A DNA stretch of 64,000 nucleotides. It comes from Wuchereria bancrofti. Its lineage: Eukaryota; Nematoda; Chromadorea; Rhabditida; Onchocercidae. Where the stretch lies: the NCBI GenBank assembly GCA_005281725.1, contig SSBO01000009.1:768585-832584 (forward strand). Reading direction: 5' to 3'. Made by a program: the position numbers and the translations under genes. Below the pieces are notes generated by a model. That model worked only from the letters and a program-made list of their open reading frames with translations. It was not told where the DNA came from and did no database searches. The stretch's first letter is position 1. Each line of letters opens with the position of its first letter. Shown one piece after another: positions 34,090-45,275 of the stretch.

Positions 34090-36261
34090 GTAATCAATAC
34101 TGAAAATTTGATAATCTGTAAAATAAAAAAAAAAACAAAAATTAAAATAAAAATGAAAATAAACAAACAAACAAAAAGAAACAATCCAACTATATTCTGT
34201 AATTTTCATTTAAGCAATAATAATAATAAGTGTAATTAAAAAATTTCTAATTTCAAAATAAAATACGACAAAAAAAAAAAAAATGAAAAACTGATTTCAA
34301 TTGATAGAAATAAATGAAACATAAACATTAAAAAGGTATACGAGATTATAAATATGTTTACAATATAGCTAACAAAATGTTTATATTACTAAAATTCAAC
34401 AAAATTGCTAAAAAAAAAAGAGAGAGAGAGAGAGTGATGTAAACAATTTATAATAAAATATAAACAAAATATTTTAGCTAAATGTTAGCTAAAAATGATT
34501 AATGAAATTACATTTTGTCTAACATTACAAAATTACAAATAGCAATAAAGATTGTAAATATTGTTGTAAAATGTTGAAAAAGATATTTGGTTGGTTGATC
34601 GATCGATCGGGTTAATACGATCGGATTATTTCCATTTGATGAATTTCCTTTCTTCCTTCCTTTCCTCCTTCCTTTCTACCTTTCTGACCTTTCTACCTTC
34701 TTCTCTCACCTTTCTTTACCTGTGTTATGCTTCTCAAACAGCTGTCTTATAGCTAAAATATCTTCTCTGCTGCTATATCTGTGATCGATACTTAAGCATC
34801 TCTTAACAATCACTTAAAAATCATTATCAATTATCATTATCATCATTATCAGAAATAACGAACGAAAGAAATAGCATTAGCTAATGCTAGCTAATATTTA
34901 ATGGAATTTTCATTTTTATTAAAAGTGCAAAGAAACGAAAAAGAAAAAAAAAAGAGAGAATGGTATTGGTAATATTGTTGTATTGATTTTATCTTACGAA
35001 CAACATATAATATTAACATTTAAAGTTAAATATTTAAAAATAAAATACATAAATTTAAAAATTAAAAAAAAAGAACTGACAAAAAATTAATTATACTAAT
35101 TATTAATTAATTATTTTACATATATAAATGATATAATCATTGAATTTTAAATGCATTATAAATTTTCTTCTAAAATAATTGTGAAAAAACAAAAAAAAAA
35201 GTTATTGAAATATTTTTGTTAGTTATTGAATGATAAAAAAATTTTATATTATATTTGCTAATTATTATTTGTAATTCATTTTAAATGATTTGCTGAAAAG
35301 AATAAAAGTACTAAAGCAAAATTTGCATTAAAATTTCAACGTTTTTTTAATAATTACTTTAAATTGTCCATAATTAATTTAATATTGTAATTGATTATAC
35401 GTTTGATACGGTGGAAAAAATCAAAAACAGTGAAATTTGTTTTGAATAAATTTATGATACATACCGATATTAAATAATCTTCGCTGTTTTTTTTTTTTTT
35501 TTTCACTGAGATATTGAATTTCACGTCATTTTACACTTCTCAATCATTTTGAATTGTATGCTATCATATATTCATCGTCAAAATTTTTATGAAATATTCT
35601 AAAAATGATGAAATCAATAATTTTTTTTCTTTTATATTTTAAAATTCAAAAGATTTCAAAGCAATAATAAATATTCACTGCAATCAAAATGGTATATTAA
35701 TAATTTCCAATGAATTATTTTAAATCATAACCATTCGATGAAATTAATTTTTTAGTGTTACAACAATTTCGAGAAATGACAGATGTAAAAGTAACAGTGT
35801 AATTACAATTTGCTCTTTCAAAATCAATTCAATTCAATTCAATTGTGCACGTTTGACGTATCTGCAAATGTGATAAATTTAATCCTTTTTGCACGTAACA
35901 CGCATTATTTATTTTGTATGTTTATTTTTGCAGAAAAAAAAAGGAAAAAATTGATTTTATTAGATATTATTGTCAGTGAATGGTCAAACGTTTAAACTAC
36001 GTGAGAAAATGCGTGTAAAAAATTTTTGAAACTGCTACTAATTAAGGGCAAAATTATTAGACAGAAAAAAGAGGAAAAGATTTGGTAATAAAAAGAAAAA
36101 AAATGACAATATGCAAATTTTGCAAATAATACACTTTTTCTACGTTTAGTTATAATTGTGTAGTTGCAAATTTGTTTTACTGTGTCATTTTTACTTCTTA
36201 ATCACTAAATTTTGTATTATTTCTACAATAAACGTAATCTACGTAAATTACGCTAAAAAAT
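34090..36261. other. Divergent intergenic region, cathepsin to RBM7-like
   Basis: Shared upstream region of the minus-strand protease and the plus-strand RRM gene. It holds (GA)n at 34422-34434, a GATC repeat near 34598-34608 and a pyrimidine-rich CTTCCTTCCTTT tract near 34648-34700. No gene or clear promoter motif could be supported. Confidence 0.5.
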
Positions 36262-37867
36262 ATGGAACAAAATTATTCAAATCGTGGTAAACGAACTCTT
36301 TATTTGTCAAATATTAATCTTTATACATCAATTGATCACATTTATCAAACATTTAGTCAGGTAAATTGTTATTCATTTTTTTTTATTTCTAAATTTAACC
36401 ATCATATGATATGCATTACTTAAGCATTAGAGTTTGAGGTTTTTTTTCCTTAATTTTTCTAAATTTCAATTCAAGCTAGCAATTTTTTAAATGTTAAATT
36501 TCAAAATTTATTTTCTATGAAAAATTTTTTTTCAAATTTCCAAGTGATTCTAATGATATGCTTATCTTATTTTATGATAGCTTTAAAACCAAAATAATAG
36601 TTTCGTATTTTTGTATTATATTTTTTATATTATTCAATTATTCAAGAAGTCATTACAAGAAATCATTTCTTCTTAACATTGCCAAAATTTTTCATCATTT
36701 TCCATGCATTTAACTTAGGTCTAATATGACGTGTATAAGTGAAATTTTTGAAAAATACTAATACAATAAGTTTTGTTATATTAAATCAGTCATTTAATTA
36801 CTTATAGAGTAAGCTTTCTTTAAAAAAAAAAAAATTTAATTAAACTTTAAGAAATCTTTTATATACTTTTAAAAAGAATGGCTAAGCCAAATAATCATTT
36901 CTAATAATTTCATTTTTTAGGCAGGTCCAGTGGAAAAAGTTAATTTACATGAAAATATTGATGGTACACCACAATATGCAGTTGTTGTTTTCAAAGAGAT
37001 TAATTCAGTAATGCATGTAATGGCTGATTATAATCGTTATCAACTTGGATTCAATATTATTCATTGTTTGAGGTAATTTTTTTCTTTTTTTTTTTCGACA
37101 ATATCTTCTTTGCATTTTTAAAATTACTATTATCTTTCTTTTTTTTTTCGTTTATTTTAATTAAACTTAAAAAAAAAATCCTTTATATACTTTTAAAGAA
37201 TTCTTGATTCAAGAATACAAGTCAAATAATCAAATCATTACTATTTACTTATTATTTCCCTCCTACTTACTTTTTAACTTTTTCATCTAAGATCTTATAA
37301 GTTAATATTCTAATTTCATAAAAGAGAATATTTATTATTCTCTTTTTCCTCTTTTTTTTTTTATTATCAAATATGATATTTCCATAGTAATATGATTTAT
37401 TCTAGCAATATACCATCTGAATTATCTAATCAATGGAATATTTCACGTCAAATTGGATATGAGAAAAAATGTGCTCAACAATCGCATCCTTATAATATCA
37501 GAGTTTTTGAAAGTAAGTATTTAAAGTAAGCATTCTTAGACTTATAATTTTTATGTGTCTATGAAATGATGAAAATGATAGAAAGATACAATATCATTTC
37601 TTATTGATTATATCGATATTACAATGAATTGTATTTCCTAAAGTATTCTTTAGTGAATATTTTTCAAGTTTAGAATTATTTCTTTCAAATTAATTTTAAA
37701 ACGTCAATATTTATGCATAAATTACAGATAGTAATTATAAGAAGAATGATACAATGAGAGAAATTGCTACAACAATATCATCAAATGATGGTTGGAATCC
37801 ATTCAACAGTTCATTAAAATCTCCTATTACTTCTTCCAATTTCTTAAAATTCAACTCGACCATTTAA
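36262..37867 (+). CDS. RBM7: RBM7-like single-RRM RNA-binding protein
   Basis: Predicted nuclear RNA-binding protein. RBM7 is the RNA-binding subunit of the NEXT complex that feeds the nuclear exosome (family knowledge). Exons 36262-36360, 36921-37072, 37406-37512, 37728-37867 give 498 nt, 165 residues, all in frame. The RRM fills residues about 10-85: RNP2 is TLYLSNI, followed by an IYQTFSQAGPVEKVNL helix-strand, then RNP1-like QYAVVVFKE. QAGPVEKV matches the RBM7/RBM11 consensus (QAGPV.KV), which drives this call. The tail (WNISRQIGYEKKCAQQ ... NPFNSSLKSP) is Ser/Asn-rich and short compared with human RBM7 (about 266 residues). It could be another small RRM protein, so the symbol is given with moderate confidence. 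An AATAAA lies near 38031. Confidence 0.72.
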
Positions 37868-39122
37868 CCACACTTATTTACTTGTTTGTTTACTTACTTA
37901 TTATCGTCATTATTTACTTCTATTCATATTAATCACCATTTTAAATTTATTTTTAGCTTCTCCTTATCATACAATTACAACTGAAAATCTTTTATTGTTA
38001 TAATTCGATTAGCTTCTTTAATTTGCCACAGAAATAAATGAAAAGCAAGAAAATAGAAATTTTTTTTAAACTAAAAACAGAAGGAAAAAAAATTTTTTTT
38101 TAAAGTAAAATAATTGTACAGTTAATAAGTGGTTACTGTCAACAAGGAACTTTCTCATTTCCAATTTATTTGTTTGAAAAGAATTCGAAATTATCTAAGA
38201 TCAAATGTCCTACTTTTATATACTTTACATTCACAATTCTTTTGTGATTATTCTCATATCCAATTCAGTTTTCCTTTTCAATTTCCGATTTGTTCAGTTC
38301 CGTATAAAGCTGTATTATTGTTAATCATTTCATGCGTTAGCTAAGTTTCACACAAAGATTGCCATATCTGATTTTAAATTTGTTTAGTTTTAATAATTAA
38401 GCTTAAATTGTTGTTCATTTTCTCTACTTTTTTTCTAATTCAAATAAACTTCTTTTCGATCGGCCATTTATTACTAAATTCAAAAATGAAATCTGGCTTG
38501 AAATTTAAATAAGAAATTGACGTGTTTACAATACTGCATACAAACTCAATGAGTCTGAAAAATGAAAATAAACTTTCCGGAATCGAAAAAAAAAAACAAA
38601 ATTCAATTTCGAGGAAAAACTCAAAATTCCTTAAAAAATAAAAAAGAATCTAATAACATCTAATTGCTATCCAGTAGTTACACATACTTTAGCAGTTACT
38701 ATTCAAACAAACTACAAGTATAACTTATTCTCTCGCTCACTGCTGCAAATGCTACTCATGAATCTCTCATCTTTTTTTCAATCTCTAATTTCACATATTC
38801 ATTCAACACTTCCGAACCTACAACAACTATTTTTTTTTACAAAAAAGAAAAAAATATTTTACAAATCTCATCAATTGTCACCACCCATTGTCACCACCTA
38901 TCAGACTCAACGCTACCTCCCCTCCACCACACCTCAAGCCAGTTCCGTCTCCGGAATTTATACTCTCTGTGAGACCTGAATCCGGAATTTATACTTTCTT
39001 CGAGAATGGCGAATATTAGTCCATTATGAAAAGTGTCGTCTCATGGTTCTTTTTTCCATTATATTTAATGTGTTTTAAAAATTTTTCTGGAATTGTCAAT
39101 TGGAAGTGAGATAGCAGCCGGA
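37868..39122 (+). other. 3' flank of RBM7-like gene and upstream region of IBA57
   Basis: Mostly AT-rich, with a local C-rich patch (about 38870-38950, repeated TTGTCACCACC) and a direct repeat TCCGGAATTTATACT at about 38950 and 38981, roughly 150 bp upstream of the IBA57 start. No coding signal was found; promoter function is only suggested by position. Confidence 0.45.
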
Positions 39123-40899
39123 ATGATTTACAATTTACGACATCGAGGATTACTTCGAGCAAAAGGAAAGGAAGTATTTCAATTCCTGCAAGCTCTCGTC
39201 ACAAATGATATCAGGTCAGGTATGCTTTTCTTTAATTAACTTAATTAACTTTTATTATAAGTATGCATTTATGTAATTCGTTCCTGCATCGTGTTCAGTG
39301 TTCGATTACCTACAAAAATTGTTGTTCATATGATAGCATATATGTATCTTTGTAAGATTATATGATTACACTCACAGAGTTACTAAATAATTGTTATCCC
39401 TATATCGATTATATTTAATAATATTAGTAGGTTTTTTAATGAAAGATGATGGAGAAAAATTTGACATGCTGAAGATTATGTTGCAAAATGAAGGAACTTA
39501 AGTTTTTAATTGACCTTTACAAATGTGAAGCAAATTGAATTAATGTAAGTGACAATTTAGGCATTTAGTAGATGGTCAAGCACAGTATGCTTTGTTGCTC
39601 AATAATCGTGGTCGTATTGTGGAAGATTTAATTTTGTATCGACAAGCAGATGAAATTTTAATTGAAAGCGATCGAAGCAATCAATTGAAATTACGGAAAT
39701 TGTTTGAAATGTTTAAAGTACATAAAGATGTAACAATTGAAGAAGTAACAGAGAGGTGTGTTTATCATGCTGATAGCGCAACGAGTGATATTCCTGGCAT
39801 TCAAGATCCGCGAGTTCCATCATTTGGTAAACGTATTCTTAGCAAAATTTTGCCAGGTAATAATATTCTATAAGTTTTTCTTTTTTTTTTTTCTTTTAAA
39901 TCTATTTTTCTTGTAAAGAGAAAAAATTCTTTGTTAATAACAAGGGAATTACAAATGTTTGACGTACTTTATTATTAAAACATTGAGTGCTAATGCTTAA
40001 TAGTTTTTAGCTTTCAGATGACCAAACAGTAGATGAGAATGCATATCGAGAAAGGCGTTTTGATTTCGGTATACCGGAAGGACCGAATGAAGTTGCTGGT
40101 GAACTTCCATTATTTATGAATGCCGATATCATGAACGGTGTAAGGTCTGTAAATACTGTAACTTTGATTTTTCTCAATATTTCCTTCATCTATCAGCGTT
40201 ATTTTCATTAAAAAAATATGGATATACTATACTATACAGTATGGTCCTCAATATGAAATACTATTTCAGCTTAATTCCTTATTCATTTTTATATTCTTTT
40301 GTCAAAATTCACCCAGTATTGTCACTTTAAATGCTTCATCTTAAGTAGTTCTAGTATTTCAGTGCTAATAAAGGATGTTACTTAGGGCAAGAATTGACAG
40401 CCCGGGCATTAAACGCACCAGAAATACGGAAACGCCTTTTGCCTTTCACATGTAGAAGTAAGCAGTGGATTTTTTTTTTCTTTTTATTTTCTACTATATT
40501 TTTATCATATCATACATTTTATAAAGTTTGTCAACTAGGATAAACAAAATCCTGCAATTGTTTTTCAGTGTCGTGTTAACAGTATTAAGAATTTCCAATT
40601 AACTGTTACACCAGCTAAATTTTTCCTAGTTCCTCATTTCTTCATGTCTTCTTTCATTTAGCATTTCCAAATTACTTCTTAAATTCTGTTCAGGTATGGT
40701 TACTGGACCACTAACTAACAGTGATGGACGGCGTGCAGGAAAGGTAATTGCATGTACCGGAAGGAAAGGTTTAGCCTTGGTATATACTTCAGGTAGTAAT
40801 CCACCAACACATTTCCAGTTGCAGAATGAAAATATTGAAATTTTTCTACCTTCTTGGTGGCCATCTGATTCTTTCAGTGTTTCATCACAGGCGCTATGA
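39123..40899 (+). CDS. IBA57: IBA57 / CAF17-type mitochondrial Fe-S assembly factor
   Basis: Folate-binding-fold protein of the GcvT/YgfZ family that helps build mitochondrial [4Fe-4S] clusters (family knowledge). Exons 39123-39214, 39561-39856, 40018-40144, 40363-40457, 40694-40899 give 816 nt, 271 residues, all in frame. Visible landmarks: ALVTNDIR near the start, YALLLNNRGRIVEDLILYR, RFDFGIPEGPNEVAGELPL, and the family signature KGCYLGQELTAR (Cys177, coded at 40370-40393). The C-terminal barrel domain ends ...SSQAL. The start Met opens directly onto the conserved domain with little room for a mitochondrial targeting peptide, so a 5' exon may be missing. AATAAA lies at 40909-40914, ten bases after the stop. 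Convergent with CACYBP. Confidence 0.92.
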
Positions 40900-41508
40900 A
40901 AATTTGAAAATAAAGTGCTACTTTCCATCTGCCTGTGTCCGTTGTTCCATGTAGATAGTATTAGATGATATCAGAGTATGTACTACCTCATTCAAGTTCA
41001 AATTCTTGTCACTAGAAAGATGTGAAGGCTAAAAATTTCCTCTTAGAAGAGAGTTTGTTATCATTTCAATGAGGAATGCCAGCAAAGACAACCTTTTTTG
41101 CTAATGTTTTTAGTACTTCTTATTGAATGAATGAACTTGAATATTAGATTTACGTCTCATTCCTCATATTTCGTTTAATAAAGTAATTCTATAGTGCAAG
41201 TTTACAAACACAACGAAAACAAGTGTTTAATATGCAATTGTAATGATAGATATTACCAAACAATAAAAGGAAAATGTTAACTAAATGGAACGGAACATAA
41301 AATCTGCATGAAACACGAAAGCCGATGATTTTTGAAAAGCAGAATTAATTAAACTCCATATTTAAGCAAGATATCCACACCCATTCAATGAAGGAAGACA
41401 GAGGATCAATAAATGTGGATGGATGTGTACGGTTATTACATGAGGAAATATTCGGCAGTACTAAAAATCATTTCACAACAACAAGCTGTTTTATGAGTAT
41501 ATATGGAA
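40900..41508. other. Convergent intergenic region IBA57/CACYBP
   Basis: About 600 bp holding both 3' ends. Apart from the IBA57 poly(A) signal (40909-40914) and a second AATAAA near 41177, nothing specific is seen. Confidence 0.5.
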
Positions 41509-43574
41509 TTACAATGTGGGTTCATCTGGGTTTAAATTCTTTTTTGTCTGGCTTTCATGCCATGCTTTACAAATTGTCCTTTTCATGTCATCATCTCCTT
41601 CATCGTACAGTTGCTTCATCAAACTCATCAGTGATTCTTGTGGATCTGCTTTCTGATCAAGTTTTGGTGTGCTAAAAAAAAAAACAAGAGTTATATTGAA
41701 GTCAAACACATCCAAACTTAGAAACAAAACATTGCTTGAGAATAAATCGCCCAAAACTAAGAAATATTATATATATATGACACAAAATTCTGACCTCTTC
41801 TCTTTGCTCTGCATTTCTGCTTTCGTCAAATACTTCCAATTTCCCTCTTCACTTTTTCGCATCATGATCAACAGAAGGTTCGTTTTTTGCTATAAGCAAG
41901 ATTAAAACAGATTATTTTACTGGAGTGAAAATAATTTGTTAATTAACCAGAGTTTTATGCAATGTGATCCTATAAACGGAAATAAGCAGAATGCATATTC
42001 TGAAAGATCAAGAAATTTTTTCTGTGGTTACACAGAAAAACAAAGGTAGGACATAAAGAACAGGTACTACCAGTTAGAAGTGAAGCTGTAGAAGGGTAGT
42101 AAGAAAAGATAAAATATAAATGATTTCAAACTGATTCGACTGTTTTGCACCTATGATCAAGAACAAAAAACCAAAATACAGAATATATCATTTGGACGTC
42201 ATGAAAGAAATTCGTGACGGTGAGAATGAGAGCGTAATGCAATTATATGTTGAAGCCTATATAAATATATAGAAGAGTTAAATTTTGAAATAAAGTGAAA
42301 ATAATTTTAGATGAAATTAAAAAAAAATGCGACGTTTTTCAATAATAGCTTAAGAATGATGGAAGCGTTACCTTGAAAGAGGAGCCGGATGGATTGATTG
42401 TTTTCAATAAACCCTTTATTATTAAAGAGTAATTTTTTGAAGATACATCATGAGCATTAACTTGTACTTCACTGCAACCAAGAAAAAAAGTAGCAACCGG
42501 TCTGATAATATATGTGTCTAGATATTTCATCGTTATATAGAGAATCCATTTCTTTCTAACACTGCATAACTAAAATTTGAAATTGTAATCCATTCAATTT
42601 TTACCTTTCCGTAAAGTTGACTGTAATTTGTTCTTCCGGAACAGTATGTATGTCTGGAATAGTAAGGTAAAGCTTCACATATTTGTCACTTTGATCCCAA
42701 GCTGAAATATTGATAACAGTTAGGAAAACCTTTTATTATGCAACCGTTTCCATAGGAAAAGACAAAATCCCAAACTGGAAGAGACACATTCAATTATACA
42801 TGAATGAAATTGAAAAACATCTAATCGAAATCTTAATTTCAAATAGCAAATTTTATCAACATGACAATAAGGATTCTACCTTGCAATTTGTGGTACTGAA
42901 GTCATAAGTAATTCTGACATCATTCCACACCTTTTTTTTAAGATATTTCCTAATTTCCAACGCAGCGGAACATACACCACTGCGACTAAAATCCCAAAAG
43001 AAGCCTCAATATACAAATTAAATAACTTATCGTCAACGGATTCAGTTACCATAATTAGTAATTTTCACTGTTGCCAACGGTACAGCATTTGAGGATGCAA
43101 CTTCTGTCCTCGATTGCTTCAAAACTGGTACATCACCACATCCATCAATATTATTCGCTGCTTCCAGTGCTTTTATCTGAAACAAAACGATAATTATTAT
43201 TTGCCGACAACTATTTTGCTTATTTGTAAAGTAAATAAGAACTGTATACTTAGTAAAACTGTTTTATATGTCTTAATTTTTTTGTTTACCGAGAAAAAGC
43301 ACTTCATACTGAGCAGATGGTTTTTGTTGATCAACTTCAATCTTTTTAAATCTTTTTATTCAGTTTTTTTTAATCCTTTTGTTTCTACTCTTAGGTTTAT
43401 CTAGTAAAACTACCTACACCTGCTAATAATGTTGGCTAATTTTGCTAACTTTACCTTGCCTTCAATTTCCGTGATCTTTTCATCCAGCATACTCTTTGTC
43501 ATTTTACGTGATGCAATGGAACGCAAACTTCGCAATTCATATAAGTCATGTCGTAGTTCAGTACGCTCTTCCAT
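41509..43574 (-). CDS. CACYBP: Calcyclin-binding protein / Siah-interacting protein
   Basis: Adaptor that bridges Siah-type E3 ligases and SCF components and binds S100 proteins (family knowledge). Exons from the start: 43455-43574, 43050-43176, 42605-42701, 42372-42471, 41795-41889, 41509-41671; 702 nt, 233 residues, all in frame (human 228). The N-terminal helical region (MEERTELRHDLYELRSL...) is followed by a CS/p23-like domain (NYAWDQSDKYVKLYLTIP ... VPEEQITVNFTE ... KNYSLIIKGLLK) and a C-terminal SGS region (NWKYLTKAEMQSKEK, then DPQESLMSLMKQLYDEGDDD and MKRTICKAWHES). AATAACAG directly before AAATGG (AG on plus at 43578-43579) is a likely spliced-leader acceptor and supports this start over an upstream in-frame ATG at 43634. 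Confidence 0.94.
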
Positions 43575-43693
43575 TTCTGTTATTCGTTGTGAAAACTTAA
43601 CAAAATTCAATAGTCTAAAAATTGACGACTGCAATAAGACACATAGTTTTATTCAACATATAATTTTATTCAAAGAATAATAGATGATAATAT

Positions 43694-43815
43694 CGAAAAA
43701 CTAACACAAACAGAAAATCTTATAAATAACCAATCAATGAACAACTTCTCCATAACGAAAAACTAACACAAACAGAAAATCTTATAAATAACCAATCAAT
43801 GAACAACTTCTCCAT
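43694..43815. repeat. 62-bp direct repeat (two copies)
   Basis: CGAAAAACTAACACAAACAG and the following 40 bases occur at 43694 and again at 43756, nearly identical. It lies upstream of CACYBP and was probably a single recent duplication. Confidence 0.9.
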
Positions 43816-44349
43816 CTCTCAAATGCTTGCATTCAAAAGAATTAAAAAAAAAAAAAAAAAAAAAAACAACACATGGCGAATTAGATTTCAAGAAAAAGAA
43901 AACATGTAATTATATTCTTATAAATTTCTAACAAATTAATAATTAATTAAGAGTGCGCAATCTTAAAAATATGCGCCTCTCTCAGCGTATTAATTTATGC
44001 AAACTCAAAAACAAATCCTAAACATTTCAGTTTAAATCATCGCACCAAATGAACTTTCGCGTTATCGCAAGTTGATGAGCAAACCCATTGCCTCATTCTA
44101 GGATTTGCTGGAATGTTCTCGATTATTGATTTGCATCTCTGCTGTCTCTTTATTCGGTGCACTCTTTCTCCTTCAATTTCTTTCACAGCAGTAAAACGCT
44201 GATTTTTTCTCATTGTTTCTCGTCTGACGCACACTTGCACTTACATGTTTTCTTGCATCTCTATCATCTCTTACATTGTCTCATCTTTAATCTCTAACTC
44301 CGACAGCTTTATTATCTCTGATCTTTGTCATTCCTTCATTTTCCTATCT

Positions 44350-44430
44350 TGGGGGACGTACGCGGGGGCATATAAATGTGGACACGCGTCGCACACGTAT
44401 CTACGACGCGTCGTACACGTATCTACGTAT
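44350..44430. promoter_or_regulatory. CpG-rich patch with 22-bp duplication and TATA-like box
   Basis: ACGCGTCGCACACGTATC... occurs at 44384-44405 and again at 44406-44427 with one difference. It is preceded by GGGGGACGTACGCGGGGGC and CATATAAATG (about 44369). The many CpG and ACGT/ACGCGT palindromes stand out in this AT-rich DNA. A regulatory role is a guess from composition. Confidence 0.35.
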
Positions 44431-44614
44431 ACACATACATGCATACACATACGCACGTGCAAGCTTACGTGCTGGTATATTACGTCTCACTTCCTCAGAC
44501 TTGAAGTTATTTTGCAAAATAATTTGAATGGAAGTTCCCTATAGTTAGAGGAGATTACGAGTGGAATAGAATAAGTCACAAATGACACGTCCGCTGTGAC
44601 GGAAAATAATGATG

Positions 44615-44657
44615 TTACGTAGGGTCATGACATGCTATTACGTGGGGTCATAACATG
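44615..44657 (+). promoter_or_regulatory. Two 20-bp elements with GGGTCA half-sites, 23 bp apart
   Basis: TTACGTAGGGTCATGACATG (44615-44634) and TTACGTGGGGTCATAACATG (44638-44657) differ at two positions. Each joins a TTACGT box to a GGGTCA hexamer, which resembles a nuclear-receptor half-site. Start-to-start spacing is about two helical turns. Confidence 0.4.
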
Positions 44658-45232
44658 TTTTACACAAAACCTCCAAAATATTTTTCAAATACTTGTGGGA
44701 AATATGAAAAAAGTTTTTTGCAAAAATTTCAGTGGTGATTAAAATTTCGATGAGTTTTTCCGAAATTTCTCAAATTAATCAATTGTTGTTGTTAATTATT
44801 TCTTAATTCTGTAAAACTTTTTCTAAATTAGTAAAATTTTCGTTTCAATAAACAGTTAACAAATATTACTTCAGAGTATACTAATATATCGATTACATTT
44901 CACTTTACAGTTTCATTGTTTTAAATTTCAAATATTCATAAGAATTGAAATACTATTAATGATTATATTTTCATGCAAAATTTCCCAGTAATTTCTCATT
45001 ATTGATTGAAATACGAGGTAAAATCAGTAAACTGTTGTAAAATAAGTCGGAAAAAAAAAATATGATGCTTTTGCGTAATGAAACAATTTTTGCGTACGTC
45101 AACTGTTTCATTCTTTTGACGAATGATTGAAAGAAACTGAACAATTTGCTGTCATCAGTTCGTTTGATAAGAGACGTTGATGCATTTTTGTGAATGTCAA
45201 CTTGTTAAAACATTTTTATTTCAATATCTGTC

Positions 45233-45275
45233 TGTGTGTGTGTGTGTGTATGTGTGTGTCTGTGTATGTGTGTAC
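45233..45275. repeat. (GT)n microsatellite
   Basis: GTGTGTGTGTGTGTGT with interspersed GTATGTGT and TCTGTGTATG units. Confidence 0.9.

Noticed and set aside
38749..38979. 76-residue frame MLLMNLSSF
   Set aside because: Low-complexity, pyrimidine-rich, no domain, no splice context; likely part of the flank between RBM7-like and IBA57 genes.
43575..43634. Upstream ATG of CACYBP (MQSSIFRLL...)
   Set aside because: An AACAG acceptor lies between it and the next ATG, and the family N-terminus aligns with MEERTELRHD.
44037..44544. Frames at 44037-44240 (-) and 44245-44544 (+)
   Set aside because: They lie in a GC-richer patch but show no recognisable domain, no supported splice sites and no start context.
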